DNA of 64,000 nucleotides from Pseudomonas delhiensis. GTDB taxonomy: Bacteria > Pseudomonadota > Gammaproteobacteria > Pseudomonadales > Pseudomonadaceae. The position numbers and the translations under genes were made by a program. The stretch covers positions 16,788-80,787 of the forward strand of contig NZ_FZPC01000029.1 of assembly GCF_900187975.1 (NCBI RefSeq), written 5' to 3'. How positions within the stretch are numbered: the stretch's first letter is position 1; the number at the start of each line of letters is the position of its first letter. Below the pieces are notes generated by a model that was not told where the DNA came from, made no database searches, and saw nothing but the letters and a program-made list of their open reading frames with translations. Below, piece after piece: positions 20,362 through 32,329 of this stretch.

Positions 20362-22296
20362 ATGCACGACACCCTCGAACGCGTCTTCGGCTTCCGCCAG
20401 TTCCGCCCCGGCCAGGAGGCGGCGGTCAGCGCCGTGCTGGGCGGGCGCTCGGCGGCGGCGATCTTCCCCACCGGCTCGGGCAAGTCGCTGTGCTACCAGT
20501 TGCCGGCCATCATGCTGCCGCACCTGACCCTGGTGGTGTCGCCGCTGCTGGCGCTGATGCAGGACCAACTGGCCTTCCTCGCCCGCCATGGCATCGCCGC
20601 CGCCAGCATCGACTCGGCGCAGAGCCGCGAGCAGGTAGCGCAGACCATGGCCCGCGCCCGCAGCGGCGAGCTGAAGGTGCTGATGATTTCCGTGGAGCGC
20701 CTGAAGAACGAGCGTTTCCGCAACTTCATCGGCGAGGTGCCGATCTCGCTGCTGGTGGTCGACGAGGCGCACTGCATCTCCGAATGGGGCCACAACTTCC
20801 GCCCCGACTACCTGAAGCTGCCGGCCTACCAGAAGCAGTTCCGCATCCCCCAGGTGCTGCTGCTGACCGCCACCGCGACGCCGGCGGTGATCGACGACAT
20901 GCGCGCCAAGTTCGCCATCGCCGAGGCGGACGTGGTCACCACCGGCTTCTACCGCGCCAACCTCCACCTGCAGGTGGAGCCGGTGGCCAGCGCCGCCAAG
21001 CGCGCCCGCCTGGTGGAATGGCTGGGCGCGCGCGAAGGCCAGCCGGGCATCGTCTACGTGACCCAGCAGAAGACCGCCGAGGACATCGCCGCGCACCTGT
21101 GCGAGCGCGGCATCCCGGCCCGCGCCTACCACGCCGGCATGGACCACGCCGAGCGCGAGGTCATCCAGCAGCGCTTCATGGCCGGCGGGCTGAACTGCAT
21201 AGTCGCGACCATCGCCTTCGGCATGGGCATCGACAAGAGCGACATCCGCAACGTGGTGCACTTCGACCTGCCCAAGTCGGTGGAGAACTACAGCCAGGAG
21301 ATCGGCCGCGCCGGCCGCGACGGCCAGAACTCGGACTGTCTGGTGCTGGCCAACCGCGACAGCCTCAGCGTGCTGGAGAACTTCGTCTACGGCGACACGC
21401 CCGAGCGCGAGGGCATCCGCAGCGTGCTGGAGGAAATCGCCGCCGCGCCCAACGGCCAGTGGGAGCTGATGCTGACCGCGCTGTCGGACCAGTCGAACAT
21501 CCGCCAGTTGCCGCTCAAGACGCTGCTGGTGCAGCTGGAGCTACGCGGCATCATTGCCCCGCGTTTCGCCTATTTCGCCGAATACCGCTTCAAGAACCTC
21601 ATCGAGCCCGCGGCCCTGCTGGGCCACTTCGAAGGCGAGCGGCGGCAGTTCGTCGAGGCCATCCTCAGCACCTCGGCGCGGGCGCGCACCTGGTCGACCC
21701 TCGACTTCGACACCCTCTACCAGCGCCACGGCGCCGAGCGCGCGCGGGTGGTGAAGGCCCTGGACTACTTCCAGGAACGCGGCTGGATCGAGCTGGAAAG
21801 CAAGCAGATGACCGAGGTCTATGCGGTGCGCGAGGTGGGGTTCGACCCCGAGGCGCTCAGCGACGAGCTGTACGCCTACTTCAAGCGCCACGAGGCCAGC
21901 GAGATCGCGCGCATCGGCGCCATGCTCGAACTCTTCGCCAGCGACCAGTGCCTGAGCCGGCGCCTGGCGCGCTACTTCGGCGACCAGCGGGCGCCGGAGC
22001 ATTGCGGGCACTGCTCGGTCTGCGCCGGCCGCGTCGCGCGTCTGCCGGAGCCGCCGGCCCTGGCGCCGCTGGACGGGCAGACGCTGCAGAGCCGCTGCGC
22101 CGCCTTCCTGGAGAAATACCGCGGCGCCCGCGGCCTGCCGCCCAGCGCCGACTGCGTGACGCGCTTCCTCTGTGGCATCGGCGTGCCGGCCTTCACCCGC
22201 CTGCGGGCTCGCACGCTGCCCGGCTACGCGGCGCTGGAGGACTACCCCTACGCCCAGGTGCGCGCCTGGGTGGCGGCGCAGCTCGCCCAGGGGTAA
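20362..22296 (+). CDS. RecQ-family ATP-dependent DNA helicase
   Basis: This 644-residue SF2 helicase unwinds DNA 3' to 5' in recombination and repair. Motifs in order: I FPTGSGKSLCYQ (about 34-45), II VDEAHCISEWGHNFR, III LLTATAT, V-VI ATIAFGMGIDKSDIR and SQEIGRAGRDGQNSD. A C-terminal zinc region is visible as CLSRRLARYFGD...CGHCSVCAG. No clear HRDC domain is seen, so it may be a second RecQ paralogue rather than the main one. The start MHDTLERVFGFRQFRPGQ at 20362 has GGAGAG upstream. It interrupts the gene order expected between pckA and the nitroreductase. Confidence 0.9.
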   Translation: MHDTLERVFGFRQFRPGQEAAVSAVLGGRSAAAIFPTGSGKSLCYQLPAIMLPHLTLVVSPLLALMQDQLAFLARHGIAAASIDSAQSREQVAQTMARARSGELKVLMISVERLKNERFRNFIGEVPISLLVVDEAHCISEWGHNFRPDYLKLPAYQKQFRIPQVLLLTATATPAVIDDMRAKFAIAEADVVTTGFYRANLHLQVEPVASAAKRARLVEWLGAREGQPGIVYVTQQKTAEDIAAHLCERGIPARAYHAGMDHAEREVIQQRFMAGGLNCIVATIAFGMGIDKSDIRNVVHFDLPKSVENYSQEIGRAGRDGQNSDCLVLANRDSLSVLENFVYGDTPEREGIRSVLEEIAAAPNGQWELMLTALSDQSNIRQLPLKTLLVQLELRGIIAPRFAYFAEYRFKNLIEPAALLGHFEGERRQFVEAILSTSARARTWSTLDFDTLYQRHGAERARVVKALDYFQERGWIELESKQMTEVYAVREVGFDPEALSDELYAYFKRHEASEIARIGAMLELFASDQCLSRRLARYFGDQRAPEHCGHCSVCAGRVARLPEPPALAPLDGQTLQSRCAAFLEKYRGARGLPPSADCVTRFLCGIGVPAFTRLRARTLPGYAALEDYPYAQVRAWVAAQLAQG

Positions 22297-22325
22297 CGCC
22301 GCGGTGGCTCCACCCATCCTAGGGT

Positions 22326-22350
22326 GGGGCGCCGGCCGGCGGCGCCCCTT
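22326..22350 (+). terminator. Strong GC hairpin after the helicase gene
   Basis: GGGGCGCCG-GCCGG-CGGCGCCCC is a perfect 9-bp stem followed by only TT, thirty bases after the helicase stop. Likely 3' end structure. Confidence 0.45.
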
Positions 22351-22419
22351 GTAGGGTACGGGGAGGAATTCCCTCCTAGACTCAGCAAGGCGTTGTCCGC
22401 CACCGGCCGAGGAGCCACC

Positions 22420-23913
22420 ATGTCTGTCGAGCACCTGGATGTCCTGATCGTCGGCGCCGGCCTGTCCGGTATCGGCGCCGCCTACCACCTGATGAAGCAC
22501 TGCCCGGGCAAGACCTTCGCCCTGCTGGAGGGCCGCGAGGCCATGGGCGGCACCTGGGACCTGTTCCGCTACCCGGGCATCCGTTCCGACTCGGACATGT
22601 ACACCCTGGGCTACAACTTCAAGCCCTGGACCGACCCCAAGGCCATCGCCGACGGCCCCTCGATCCGCCACTACATCGAGGAGACCGCGCACGAGAATGG
22701 CATCGACGGCAAGATCCGCTACCGCCACCGCGTGCTCAAGGCCGACTGGAACAGCGATAGCGCGCGCTGGCTGCTGACCGTGCAGCGCGGCGACGAGCCG
22801 GAACCTGTGCGCATGAGCGCGCAGTTCCTGCTGATGTGCACCGGCTACTACCGCTACGAGGCCGGCTACACCCCGGAATTCAAGGGCCGCGAGCAGTTCG
22901 GCGGGCAGGTCATCCACCCGCAGCTGTGGCCGGAAGGCTTCGACTACGCCGACAAGCGCATCGTGGTCATCGGCAGCGGCGCCACCGCGGTGACCCTGGT
23001 GCCCTCGCTGACCGACAAGGCGCGCCACGTCACCATGCTGCAGCGCTCGCCGTCCTATGTGATCAGCCTGCCGCAGAAGGACCCCATCTCGAACTTCCTG
23101 CGCCGCTTCCTCCCCGAGACCTGGGTGTACCGCCAGGCGCGGGCGCGCAACGTGACCATGCAGATGATCTTCTTCATGCTCTCCAAGGCCTTCCCCGGCG
23201 TGGTGCGCAAGGCCCTGCTGGGGCTGGCCAGGCACCAGCTGGGCAAGGACTTCGACATGCGCCACTTCAGCCCGCGCTACAAGCCCTGGGACGAGCGCGT
23301 GTGCTGCGTGCCGGACGGCGACCTGTTCAAGGCGCTGCGCAAGGGCAAGGCCTCGGTGGTCACCGAGCACATCGACAGCTTCTGCGAGAAGGGCATCCGC
23401 CTGAAATCCGGGCAGGTGCTGGAGGCCGACGTCATCGTCACCGCCACCGGGCTGGACCTGGTGATGTTCGGCGGCGCCGAGCTGGCGGTGGACGGCAAGC
23501 CGTTCCAGGTCAACCAGAGCATGGGCTACCGCGGCATCATGCTGCGCGATCTGCCCAACCTGGCCGCGGTGGTCGGCTACACCAACGCCAGCTGGACGCT
23601 CAAGGCGGACCTCTCCAGCGAGTACTTCTGCCGCCTGATCAACCACATGGACGCCATCGGCATGCGCCAGTGCACCCCGCGCGCCGGGGCCGGCCAGGTG
23701 AAGGAGGAGCCCTTCCTCAACCTCAACTCCGGCTACATCCAGCGCGCCGCCGACAAGATGCCCAAGCAGGGCGACCGCACGCCCTGGAAGCTCTACCAGA
23801 ACTACGCCCTGGACCTGGCGCTGCTGCGCCACGGCAAGGTGGAGGACGGCTACCTGACCTTCACCTCGCCGCGCGCCCAGCAGGACGACGAGGCGTCGTT
23901 GCAGGCGGTGTAG
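22420..23913 (+). CDS. Baeyer-Villiger-type flavin monooxygenase
   Basis: The 497-residue protein is a class B flavin monooxygenase. The FAD fingerprint GAGLSGIGAA lies at about 11-20, the NADPH-binding GSGATAV at about 187, and the Baeyer-Villiger signature FGGQVIHPQLWP (FxGxxxHxxxWP, about 163-174) sits between them. It would oxidise a ketone or a long-chain substrate using NADPH and oxygen; the substrate is unknown. The ATG at 22420 is preceded by GAGGAG. It is similar in layout to the P. aeruginosa flavin monooxygenases PA1538/PA2097. It stands alone and, with the RecQ gene, appears inserted in an otherwise conserved block. Confidence 0.87.
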   Translation: MSVEHLDVLIVGAGLSGIGAAYHLMKHCPGKTFALLEGREAMGGTWDLFRYPGIRSDSDMYTLGYNFKPWTDPKAIADGPSIRHYIEETAHENGIDGKIRYRHRVLKADWNSDSARWLLTVQRGDEPEPVRMSAQFLLMCTGYYRYEAGYTPEFKGREQFGGQVIHPQLWPEGFDYADKRIVVIGSGATAVTLVPSLTDKARHVTMLQRSPSYVISLPQKDPISNFLRRFLPETWVYRQARARNVTMQMIFFMLSKAFPGVVRKALLGLARHQLGKDFDMRHFSPRYKPWDERVCCVPDGDLFKALRKGKASVVTEHIDSFCEKGIRLKSGQVLEADVIVTATGLDLVMFGGAELAVDGKPFQVNQSMGYRGIMLRDLPNLAAVVGYTNASWTLKADLSSEYFCRLINHMDAIGMRQCTPRAGAGQVKEEPFLNLNSGYIQRAADKMPKQGDRTPWKLYQNYALDLALLRHGKVEDGYLTFTSPRAQQDDEASLQAV

Positions 23914-23936
23914 CGATTCGATGATTCCTATCGGGA

Positions 23937-23967
23937 AAACCGCCTGAAGCGCACGCCCGGGCGGTTT
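23937..23967 (+). terminator. Hairpin after the monooxygenase gene
   Basis: AAACCGCC and GGCGGTTT form an 8-bp stem with a 15-nt loop, ending in TTT, just downstream of the monooxygenase stop. Plausible weak intrinsic terminator. Confidence 0.45.
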
Positions 23968-24010
23968 ACCATGGCGGGCATTTTTCGCCGTCAACGAAAG
24001 GAGTCCCCCC

Positions 24011-24613
24011 ATGCATATCGACGAAGCCATCCGCAGCCGCCGCGCGGTCAAGGGCTACGACCCGGCCTTCAGCCTGAGCCGCGAGGAGAAGGACGAGCTG
24101 CTGCAGCTGGCCATGCTCGCCCCCTCGGCCTTCAACCTGCAGCACGTGCGCCTGGTCGAGGTCAGCGACCCGCAGCTGCGCGCGCACATCCGCGAAGTGG
24201 CCTGGGGCCAGGCGCAGGTGACCGACGCGTCCCTGCTGGTGGTGGTCTGCGCCCAGCTCGACAGCTGGGAGCAGAACGCCCGCCGCGTGTGGGAGGGCGC
24301 GCCCCAGGAAGTGCAGGACTACATGGCCGGCGCCATCGACGCCTACTACCGCGGCAAGCCCCAGGTGCAGCGCGACGAGACCATGCGCAGCTGCGGCCTG
24401 ATGGCCCAGACGCTGATGCTCGCCGCCCGCGGCAAGGGCCTGGATTCCTGCCCCATGGACGGCTTCGACTTCGACGCCGTGGGCAAGCTGATCAACCTGC
24501 CGGAGAACCACGTGATCGGCCTGATGGTCGCCGTCGGCAAGCAGACCCTGGCGCCCAAGCCGCGGGTGGGCAAGCTGGCGCTGGACGAGGTGGTGATCCG
24601 CGATCGGTTCTGA
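24011..24613 (+). CDS. Nitroreductase-family protein
   Basis: A 200-residue FMN-dependent nitroreductase-fold protein. The N terminus MHIDEAIRSRRAVKGYDP with the RRxVxxY signature and the phosphate-contacting SAFNLQ segment are typical, as is the C-terminal glycine-rich VIGLMVAVGK. It likely reduces nitro or quinone compounds with NAD(P)H; the physiological substrate is unknown. AAAGGAG precedes the ATG. It resembles PA5190, so the P. aeruginosa-like order resumes here after the helicase and monooxygenase. Confidence 0.85.
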   Translation: MHIDEAIRSRRAVKGYDPAFSLSREEKDELLQLAMLAPSAFNLQHVRLVEVSDPQLRAHIREVAWGQAQVTDASLLVVVCAQLDSWEQNARRVWEGAPQEVQDYMAGAIDAYYRGKPQVQRDETMRSCGLMAQTLMLAARGKGLDSCPMDGFDFDAVGKLINLPENHVIGLMVAVGKQTLAPKPRVGKLALDEVVIRDRF

Positions 24614-24665
24614 GCCGCGTTGACGCGGATGATCGCGTCCTACGAAAAGCGTTGCCAGCCGGTGA

Positions 24666-24922
24666 TGTAGGAGCAACTGTCTTGCCGACTGCGCCGATGT
24701 GCTCTTCGTAGGAGCGAGCTTGCTCGCGAATAAGCCCCGCAGCGGAGCCTGTTCGCGAGCAAGCTCGCTCCTACAAAAGCCGTGCTCGCCTGTAACGTAG
24801 GATCTCGCGCCACTAGGCGCCCCATGTAGGAGCGGGCCCTGCCCGCGATTCGCGCGCAGGGCGCTCCTACAGGGTGATGGCGCGGTGGGGGCTGCGTAGG
24901 AGCGGACTCCGTCCGCGATCGG
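24666..24922. repeat. Cluster of REP-like palindromes
   Basis: Two head-to-head GTAGGAGCGAGCTTGCTCGCGAA units (24710-24777), one GTAGGAGCGGGCCCTGCCCGC unit (24826-24872) and one GTAGGAGCGGACTCCGTCCGCG unit fill the 379-bp gap between the nitroreductase and LysR genes. No gene seen. Confidence 0.75.
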
Positions 24923-24992
24923 ATTCACCGGCCACGCCGGACGCCCCGGCGGCGGGTAACCGCGAACGGTCATTCGCCGTCGGCGTTCCACC

Positions 24993-25895
24993 CTACGGTC
25001 GCGGCGCGGCCTCCAGCATGCGCTGCACCAGCCACTGCAACGCCACGTCGCGCTCGCGCTGGGCCAGGTACACCAGCTCCAGGTGGAACTGGCCGACGTC
25101 GAAGGGCAACTCCAACACCTGCAACGGCAGCCGCTTGGCGAAGTGTTCGGCCAGGCGCGTCGGCAGCACCGTCAGCAGCTCGGTCTCGGCCACCAGCTGC
25201 GCGGCCTGCAGGTAGTTGGGCGTGACGTAGGCAACCTGCCGCTTCAGGCCCTGGCTGGCCAGCCACTGGTCGACCATGCCGCGGGTCTGCCCGCCGGATA
25301 CCCACAGGTGGCGTTCGCGCAGGAAGCCGCCGAGGTCCAGCGGGCCGTCCACCCGCGGGTGGCCGCGGCGGGCCAGCAGGCGCAGGGTCTCGCTGGCCCA
25401 GGGGCGGCGCTCGAAGCGCGCCGGGACTTCCTCGAAGCGGCCCAGCACCAGGTCCAGGTTGCCCTTGTCCAGCGCCTCCACCGGTAGGCTCGGGGCCAGG
25501 TGGCGCACGTCCAGGGCCACGCCCGGCGCTTCCGTGCCCAGTTGCCGCAGCAGCGCCGGCATGCACAGCAGCTCGGCGTAGTCGGTCAGCGCCAGGATGA
25601 AGCGCTGGCGGCTGCGCCCCGGCTCGAAGCGCTCGGCGCCGCTTAGGCTCTGCAGGATGCGCTGCAGCGATTCGCGGATCGGCGCCTCCAGCTCCAGCGC
25701 CCGTGGCGTGGGCTGCATGCTGCGGCCGATACGCACCAGCAGCGGGTCGTCGAGCAGCTCGCGCAGGCGGCCCAGGGCGTTGCTCACCGCCGGCTGGCTC
25801 AGGGCCAGGCGCTCGGCGGCGCGGGAAACGCTGCGCTCGCGCAGGAGGGCGTCGAAGACACGCAGCAGGTTGAGGTCGAAGGTATTTATATTCAT
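24993..25895 (-). CDS. LysR-type regulator of the adjacent acyl-CoA genes
   Basis: This 300-residue protein has the LysR N-terminal winged helix-turn-helix (NLLRVFDALLRERSVSRAAERLALSQPAVSNAL) and a C-terminal effector domain. It is divergent from the hydroxyacyl-CoA dehydrogenase / acyl-CoA dehydrogenase pair, which it probably regulates. The start MNINTFDLNLL at 25895 fits the family; an ATG at 25907 (MRSIYPM) is an alternative. A TATTTAT-N9-ATAAATA inverted repeat overlaps the chosen start codon and may be its own operator. Corresponds by order to PA5189. Confidence 0.88.
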   Translation of the reverse strand: MNINTFDLNLLRVFDALLRERSVSRAAERLALSQPAVSNALGRLRELLDDPLLVRIGRSMQPTPRALELEAPIRESLQRILQSLSGAERFEPGRSRQRFILALTDYAELLCMPALLRQLGTEAPGVALDVRHLAPSLPVEALDKGNLDLVLGRFEEVPARFERRPWASETLRLLARRGHPRVDGPLDLGGFLRERHLWVSGGQTRGMVDQWLASQGLKRQVAYVTPNYLQAAQLVAETELLTVLPTRLAEHFAKRLPLQVLELPFDVGQFHLELVYLAQRERDVALQWLVQRMLEAAPRP

Positions 25896-25905
25896 CGGAT
25901 AAATA
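25883..25905. promoter_or_regulatory. Candidate LysR operator
   Basis: TATTTAT and ATAAATA form a perfect 7-bp inverted repeat with a 9-nt spacer, an AT-rich T-N11-A type site in GC-rich DNA. It covers the LysR start codon, suggesting autorepression with activation of the divergent operon. Confidence 0.55.
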
Positions 25906-26005
25906 CTGCGCATCACAAGACTAAATTTCAAAAATAATCCGAACTTGCCTATGGTGACTGTCGCTTTTTTGCTCGAACGCCCGTTTCGATAACAAGAGGA
26001 AGACC

Positions 26006-27243
26006 ATGAGCCCGATTCCCCCGATTCGCAGCGCCGCGGTGATAGGCGCCGGCACCATGGGCCGCGGCATCGTCATGTGCCTGGCCAATGCCGGCGTGCA
26101 GGTGCAGTGGCTGGACAACAACCCGCAGATGCTGCTGCAGGCCCAGGGCGCGGTGGCCGACACCTATGCCCACAACGTGCGCCAGGGGCGGATCGACGAG
26201 GTGGAGGCGGCGGCCCGCCGCGCGCGGATTTCCCCGGCGGACAACTACGCGGCGATCCGCGAGGCGGACCTGGTGATCGAGGCGGTGTACGAGAACCTGG
26301 AACTCAAGCAGTCGATCTTCCGCGAGCTGGACGCGGCGCTGAAGCCCTCGGCCATCCTCGCCAGCAACACCTCCTACCTGGACGTCGACGCCATCGCCGC
26401 GGTGACTGGCCGGCCGTCCCAGGTGCTGGGCCTGCACTTCTTCAGCCCGGCGCACATCATGAAGCTGCTGGAGGTCGTGCGTGGCGCCAGGACCGCACCC
26501 GCCGTGCTCGACGCCGCCCTGGAGCTGGGCCAGCGCATGGGCAAGGTCAGCGTGGTGGCCGGCAACTGCCACGGTTTCATCGGCAACCGCATGCTGGAGA
26601 AGTACGTGCAGGAGTCGCGGCGGCTGATCCTCGAAGGCTCGCTGCCGTTCCAGGTGGACGCCGCGCTGCAGGGCTTCGGCTTCGCCATGGGCCCGTTCCG
26701 CATGTTCGACGTGGTCGGCATCGACCTCGAATGGCGCGCCCGCGAGCTGGCCGGCAAGGGCCAGGACGCGCCCACCGTGCAGGTGGACAACCGCCTGTGC
26801 GAGATGGGCCGCTTCGGCCAGAAGAGCGGCAACGGCTTCTACCACTACGCGCCGGGCAGCCGCCAGGCCGAGCACGACCCCGAGGTCGACGCCCTGGTGC
26901 TGCGCGAGTCCGAGCGCCTGGGCTACGTGCGCCGCGACGTCGGCCCGGAGGAAATCCTCGAGCGCTGCCTGCTGGCGCTGGTCAACGAAGGCGCGAAGAT
27001 CCTCGACGAGGGCATCGCCAGCCGCAGCGCCGACATCGACACCGTCTACCTCAACGGCTACGGCTTCCCCGCGGCCCAGGGCGGGCCCATGGCCTGGGCC
27101 GACGCCCAGGGCCTGGCCGGCATCCTCGCGCGCCTGCGCGACCTCGCCGGGCAGCACGGCGCGCACTGGCAGCCGGCCGCGCTGATCGAGCGCCTGGCCG
27201 CCAGTGGTGGTCGCTTCGCCGACGTCCACGGGGAGCAGGGCGC

Positions 27244-27247
<4 letters not shown>
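26006..27247 (+). CDS. 3-hydroxyacyl-CoA dehydrogenase
   Basis: The 413-residue enzyme oxidises 3-hydroxyacyl-CoA to 3-ketoacyl-CoA with NAD in beta-oxidation. It has an N-terminal Rossmann fold (VIGAGTMGRGI, residues 12-22), the catalytic-histidine region LHFFSPAHIMKLLEVV, and two C-terminal 3HCDH dimerisation repeats. It resembles the dehydrogenase half of FadB without the hydratase part. AGAGGAAG precedes the ATG. Its stop overlaps the next gene by four bases (ATGA), so both are one operon under the divergent LysR gene. Corresponds to PA5188. Confidence 0.9.
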
Positions 27248-30074
<2,827 letters not shown>

Positions 30075-30129
30075 GAGCGGGGGCGCCTAGTTCTTGCTCG
30101 CGAACGGTGCCTCCCGGCCACGCTGTGCA

Positions 30130-30330
30130 TGAGGTCACCTCCGTCCCCTCTCCCCAGCCCTCGGCTGCGCGCCCCGCCCTGAAGGGAAAGGGGGCTAGTC
30201 CGTGCCGAGAAAGGTGATGGTTTCCGCCGGAAAACCTCTGTGCTAGCCGGCTAACGCCATAACATCAAACCCTGCCCAACGGTCCCCTCTCCCTTCAGGG
30301 AGAGGGTTAGGGAGAGGGCGCTCTACCCCC
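30130..30330 (+). repeat. Long dispersed intergenic repeat, copy B
   Basis: Starting at GAGGTCACCTCCGTCCCC, it runs through GGCTAGTCCGTGCCGAGA and TAGCCGGCTAACGCC to CCCTCTCCCTTCAGGGAGAGGG. It is the fullest copy of the family. The 318-bp gap after the adenine deaminase gene contains this and the REP-like halves TTCTTGCTCGCGAA / TTCGCGAGCAAGAA; no gene. Confidence 0.75.
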
Positions 30331-30392
30331 CCAACACCCACAGTCCCGAGCGGGCACCATTCGCGAGCAAGAACTAGGCGTCCCCCTCGCTC

Positions 30393-31280
30393 CTACGAAG
30401 AGCCCGTATCCAACCCCGCGCAGCGCAGGAAAGCCCCCAGGCAAGGATTGTCGTTATGCGGGCTCCAGGCCACGCCGTAGTCTACCAACGGCGACGCCTC
30501 CAACGCCACGAACGCCGCGCCGGGCAGCTGCATCTTGCGCATCGAGTCCGGCACCAGGGCCACGCCCAGGCCCTCGGCCACCAGGTTGACGATGGTCTGC
30601 TGCAGGTGCGGCTCCAGCTGGATGCGCGGTTCGAAGCCGCTGTCCCGGCAGCACTGCATCACCGCCTCGTGCAGGGCCGGCGCGGTGCTGTGGGGGAAGC
30701 TGATGAACGCTTCCGCCGCCAGTTCGGCGGGTGCCAGGCGCCCTCGCGTCGCGAGGGGGTGCCTTGCCGGCAGCACCGTGCACAGCGGCTCGCGCAGCAG
30801 GGTGCGGTAGCGCAGTTGGCCGGGTTCGCGGGCCGGGAAGGTCAGGGCGACGTCGGCCTCGCCGGCTTCCAGCGCCGGGCCGAGGTCGCGCGGCAACACT
30901 TCGTTGAGCACCACCTTCACCTGTGGATAAGCGTCGCTGTAGCGCTTGAGCAGGGTCGGCAGCAGCGTCCAGGCGGCGACCATGGTGAAGCTCAGGCGCA
31001 GCTCGCCGCGTTCGCCGCGGGCGCTGGCCCGGGCCGAGCGCACCGCCAGGTCGAGGCCGGCCAGCAGGCTCTTGCAGTGCTGCTGGAACTCGCGGCCGGC
31101 GGCGGTCAGCTCCACCGCGCGCGAGTGGCGGGCGAACAGCGGGGTGCCCAGTTCGGCCTCCAGCGCGGCTATCTGCCGGCTCAGCGGCGGCTGGGTCAGG
31201 TGCAGGGCCTCGGCGGCGCGGCCGAAGTGCAGGTGCTCGGCGAGGGCGAGGAAATAGCGCAGCTGGCGCAGTTCGATCAT
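30393..31280 (-). CDS. LysR-type regulator (BenM/CatM-like N terminus)
   Basis: A 295-residue LysR regulator. The N terminus MIELRQLRYFLALAEHLHFGRAAEALHLTQPPLSRQI is typical of the BenM/CatM/TfdR branch, which often senses aromatic or organic-acid inducers. The effector-binding domain spans about 90-290. It diverges from the AEC transporter gene with a 107-bp shared regulatory region and is its probable regulator. The start at 31280 is chosen because the conserved LysR N terminus begins there. Confidence 0.87.
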   Translation of the reverse strand: MIELRQLRYFLALAEHLHFGRAAEALHLTQPPLSRQIAALEAELGTPLFARHSRAVELTAAGREFQQHCKSLLAGLDLAVRSARASARGERGELRLSFTMVAAWTLLPTLLKRYSDAYPQVKVVLNEVLPRDLGPALEAGEADVALTFPAREPGQLRYRTLLREPLCTVLPARHPLATRGRLAPAELAAEAFISFPHSTAPALHEAVMQCCRDSGFEPRIQLEPHLQQTIVNLVAEGLGVALVPDSMRKMQLPGAAFVALEASPLVDYGVAWSPHNDNPCLGAFLRCAGLDTGSS

Positions 31281-31318
31281 CGATGCATTTCCGGTATCAA
31301 TTTGGCCTTCAACAAGCA

Positions 31319-31349
31319 TTGGACGGTATCGATGGCGCGATCCTATGCT
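31319..31349 (+). promoter_or_regulatory. Possible sigma-70 promoter for the AEC transporter
   Basis: TTGGAC (31319-31324) and TATGCT (31344-31349) are separated by 19 bp, slightly long. Two GGTATC words (31296 and 31325) flank the region and may belong to a LysR site. Low-confidence call. Confidence 0.35.
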
Positions 31350-31387
31350 CGCCAGCCTGCCCATGACAATGCCTTGCCGAGCCGCCC

Positions 31388-32317
31388 ATGCACACCGTGA
31401 TCGTCGTCGTCCTGCCCATCTTCGCGCTGATCCTGGCCGGCTGGCTGGCGCGCCGGAGCAACCGCCTGGGCGAGGGCGCGGCCTCGGAGATCAACCGGCT
31501 GGTGGTCTGGCTGTGCCTGCCGGCGCTGCTGTTCAAGGTCACCGCCACGGCCACCTGGGCGGAAATCTGGCAGCCGGGCTTCCTCGCCGCCTTCACCGCC
31601 GGCTGCCTGCTGGTGTTCGGCGCCACCCTGGCCTGGCGCCTGTGGCAGGGCCGCGGACTGCCGGCGGCGAGCATCGACGGGCTCAGCGCCTCCTACGCCA
31701 ACACCGGCTACATGGGCATCCCGCTGTGCCTGCTGGTGTTCGGCCAGGACGGCCTGGAGCCGGCGCTGATCGCCTCGCTGCTGGTGGTCTGCGTGCTCTT
31801 CGCGGTGGCGGTGGTGTGCATCGAGGTCGGCCTGCAGAGCGAGAAGCACGTCGGCCGCGCGGTGCTGGTGGTGAGCCGCGCGCTGCTGAAGAACCCGCTG
31901 GTGGTCTCGCCCATCGTCGGTGGCCTGTGGGCCGCCGGCGGCCTGGGCCTGGCCGAGCCGGTGGTGCATTTCCTCGACCTGCTGGCGGCGGCCACCACGC
32001 CCTGCGCGCTGATCTCCCTCGGCCTGTTCCTGGCGCAGAAGCAGGAGGGCCCGCAGGTGGGCGCCTGGCCGCTGGTGCTGGTGAAGCTGGTGGGCCAGCC
32101 GCTGCTGACCGGCTTCCTCGCCTACAAGGTGTTCGCCCTGCCGCCGTTGTGGGCGGATTCGGCGCTGCTGCTCAGCGCGCTGCCCACCGGCACCGGGCCG
32201 TACATGCTCGCCGAGTACTACAAGCGCGAGGCGCCGGTGGTGTCGCGGAGCATTCTGCTGTCGACGCTGGGGTCGTTGGTGACCTTGTCGGCGTGCCTGT
32301 TGTGGATTGCCCGCTGA
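31388..32317 (+). CDS. AEC-family transporter
   Basis: A 309-residue membrane protein of the auxin efflux carrier family, with about ten hydrophobic helices arranged in two halves (starting IVVVLPIFALILAGWLARR). Characterised bacterial members move malate/malonate or other organic acids. Conserved features include the Asn-rich SASYANTGYMGIPL segment and LPTGTGPYMLAEYY near the C terminus. Substrate unknown; the divergent LysR gene suggests induction by a small organic acid. No Shine-Dalgarno stands out. Confidence 0.82.
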   Translation: MHTVIVVVLPIFALILAGWLARRSNRLGEGAASEINRLVVWLCLPALLFKVTATATWAEIWQPGFLAAFTAGCLLVFGATLAWRLWQGRGLPAASIDGLSASYANTGYMGIPLCLLVFGQDGLEPALIASLLVVCVLFAVAVVCIEVGLQSEKHVGRAVLVVSRALLKNPLVVSPIVGGLWAAGGLGLAEPVVHFLDLLAAATTPCALISLGLFLAQKQEGPQVGAWPLVLVKLVGQPLLTGFLAYKVFALPPLWADSALLLSALPTGTGPYMLAEYYKREAPVVSRSILLSTLGSLVTLSACLLWIAR

Positions 32318-32329
32318 GCGAGGGTTGCG

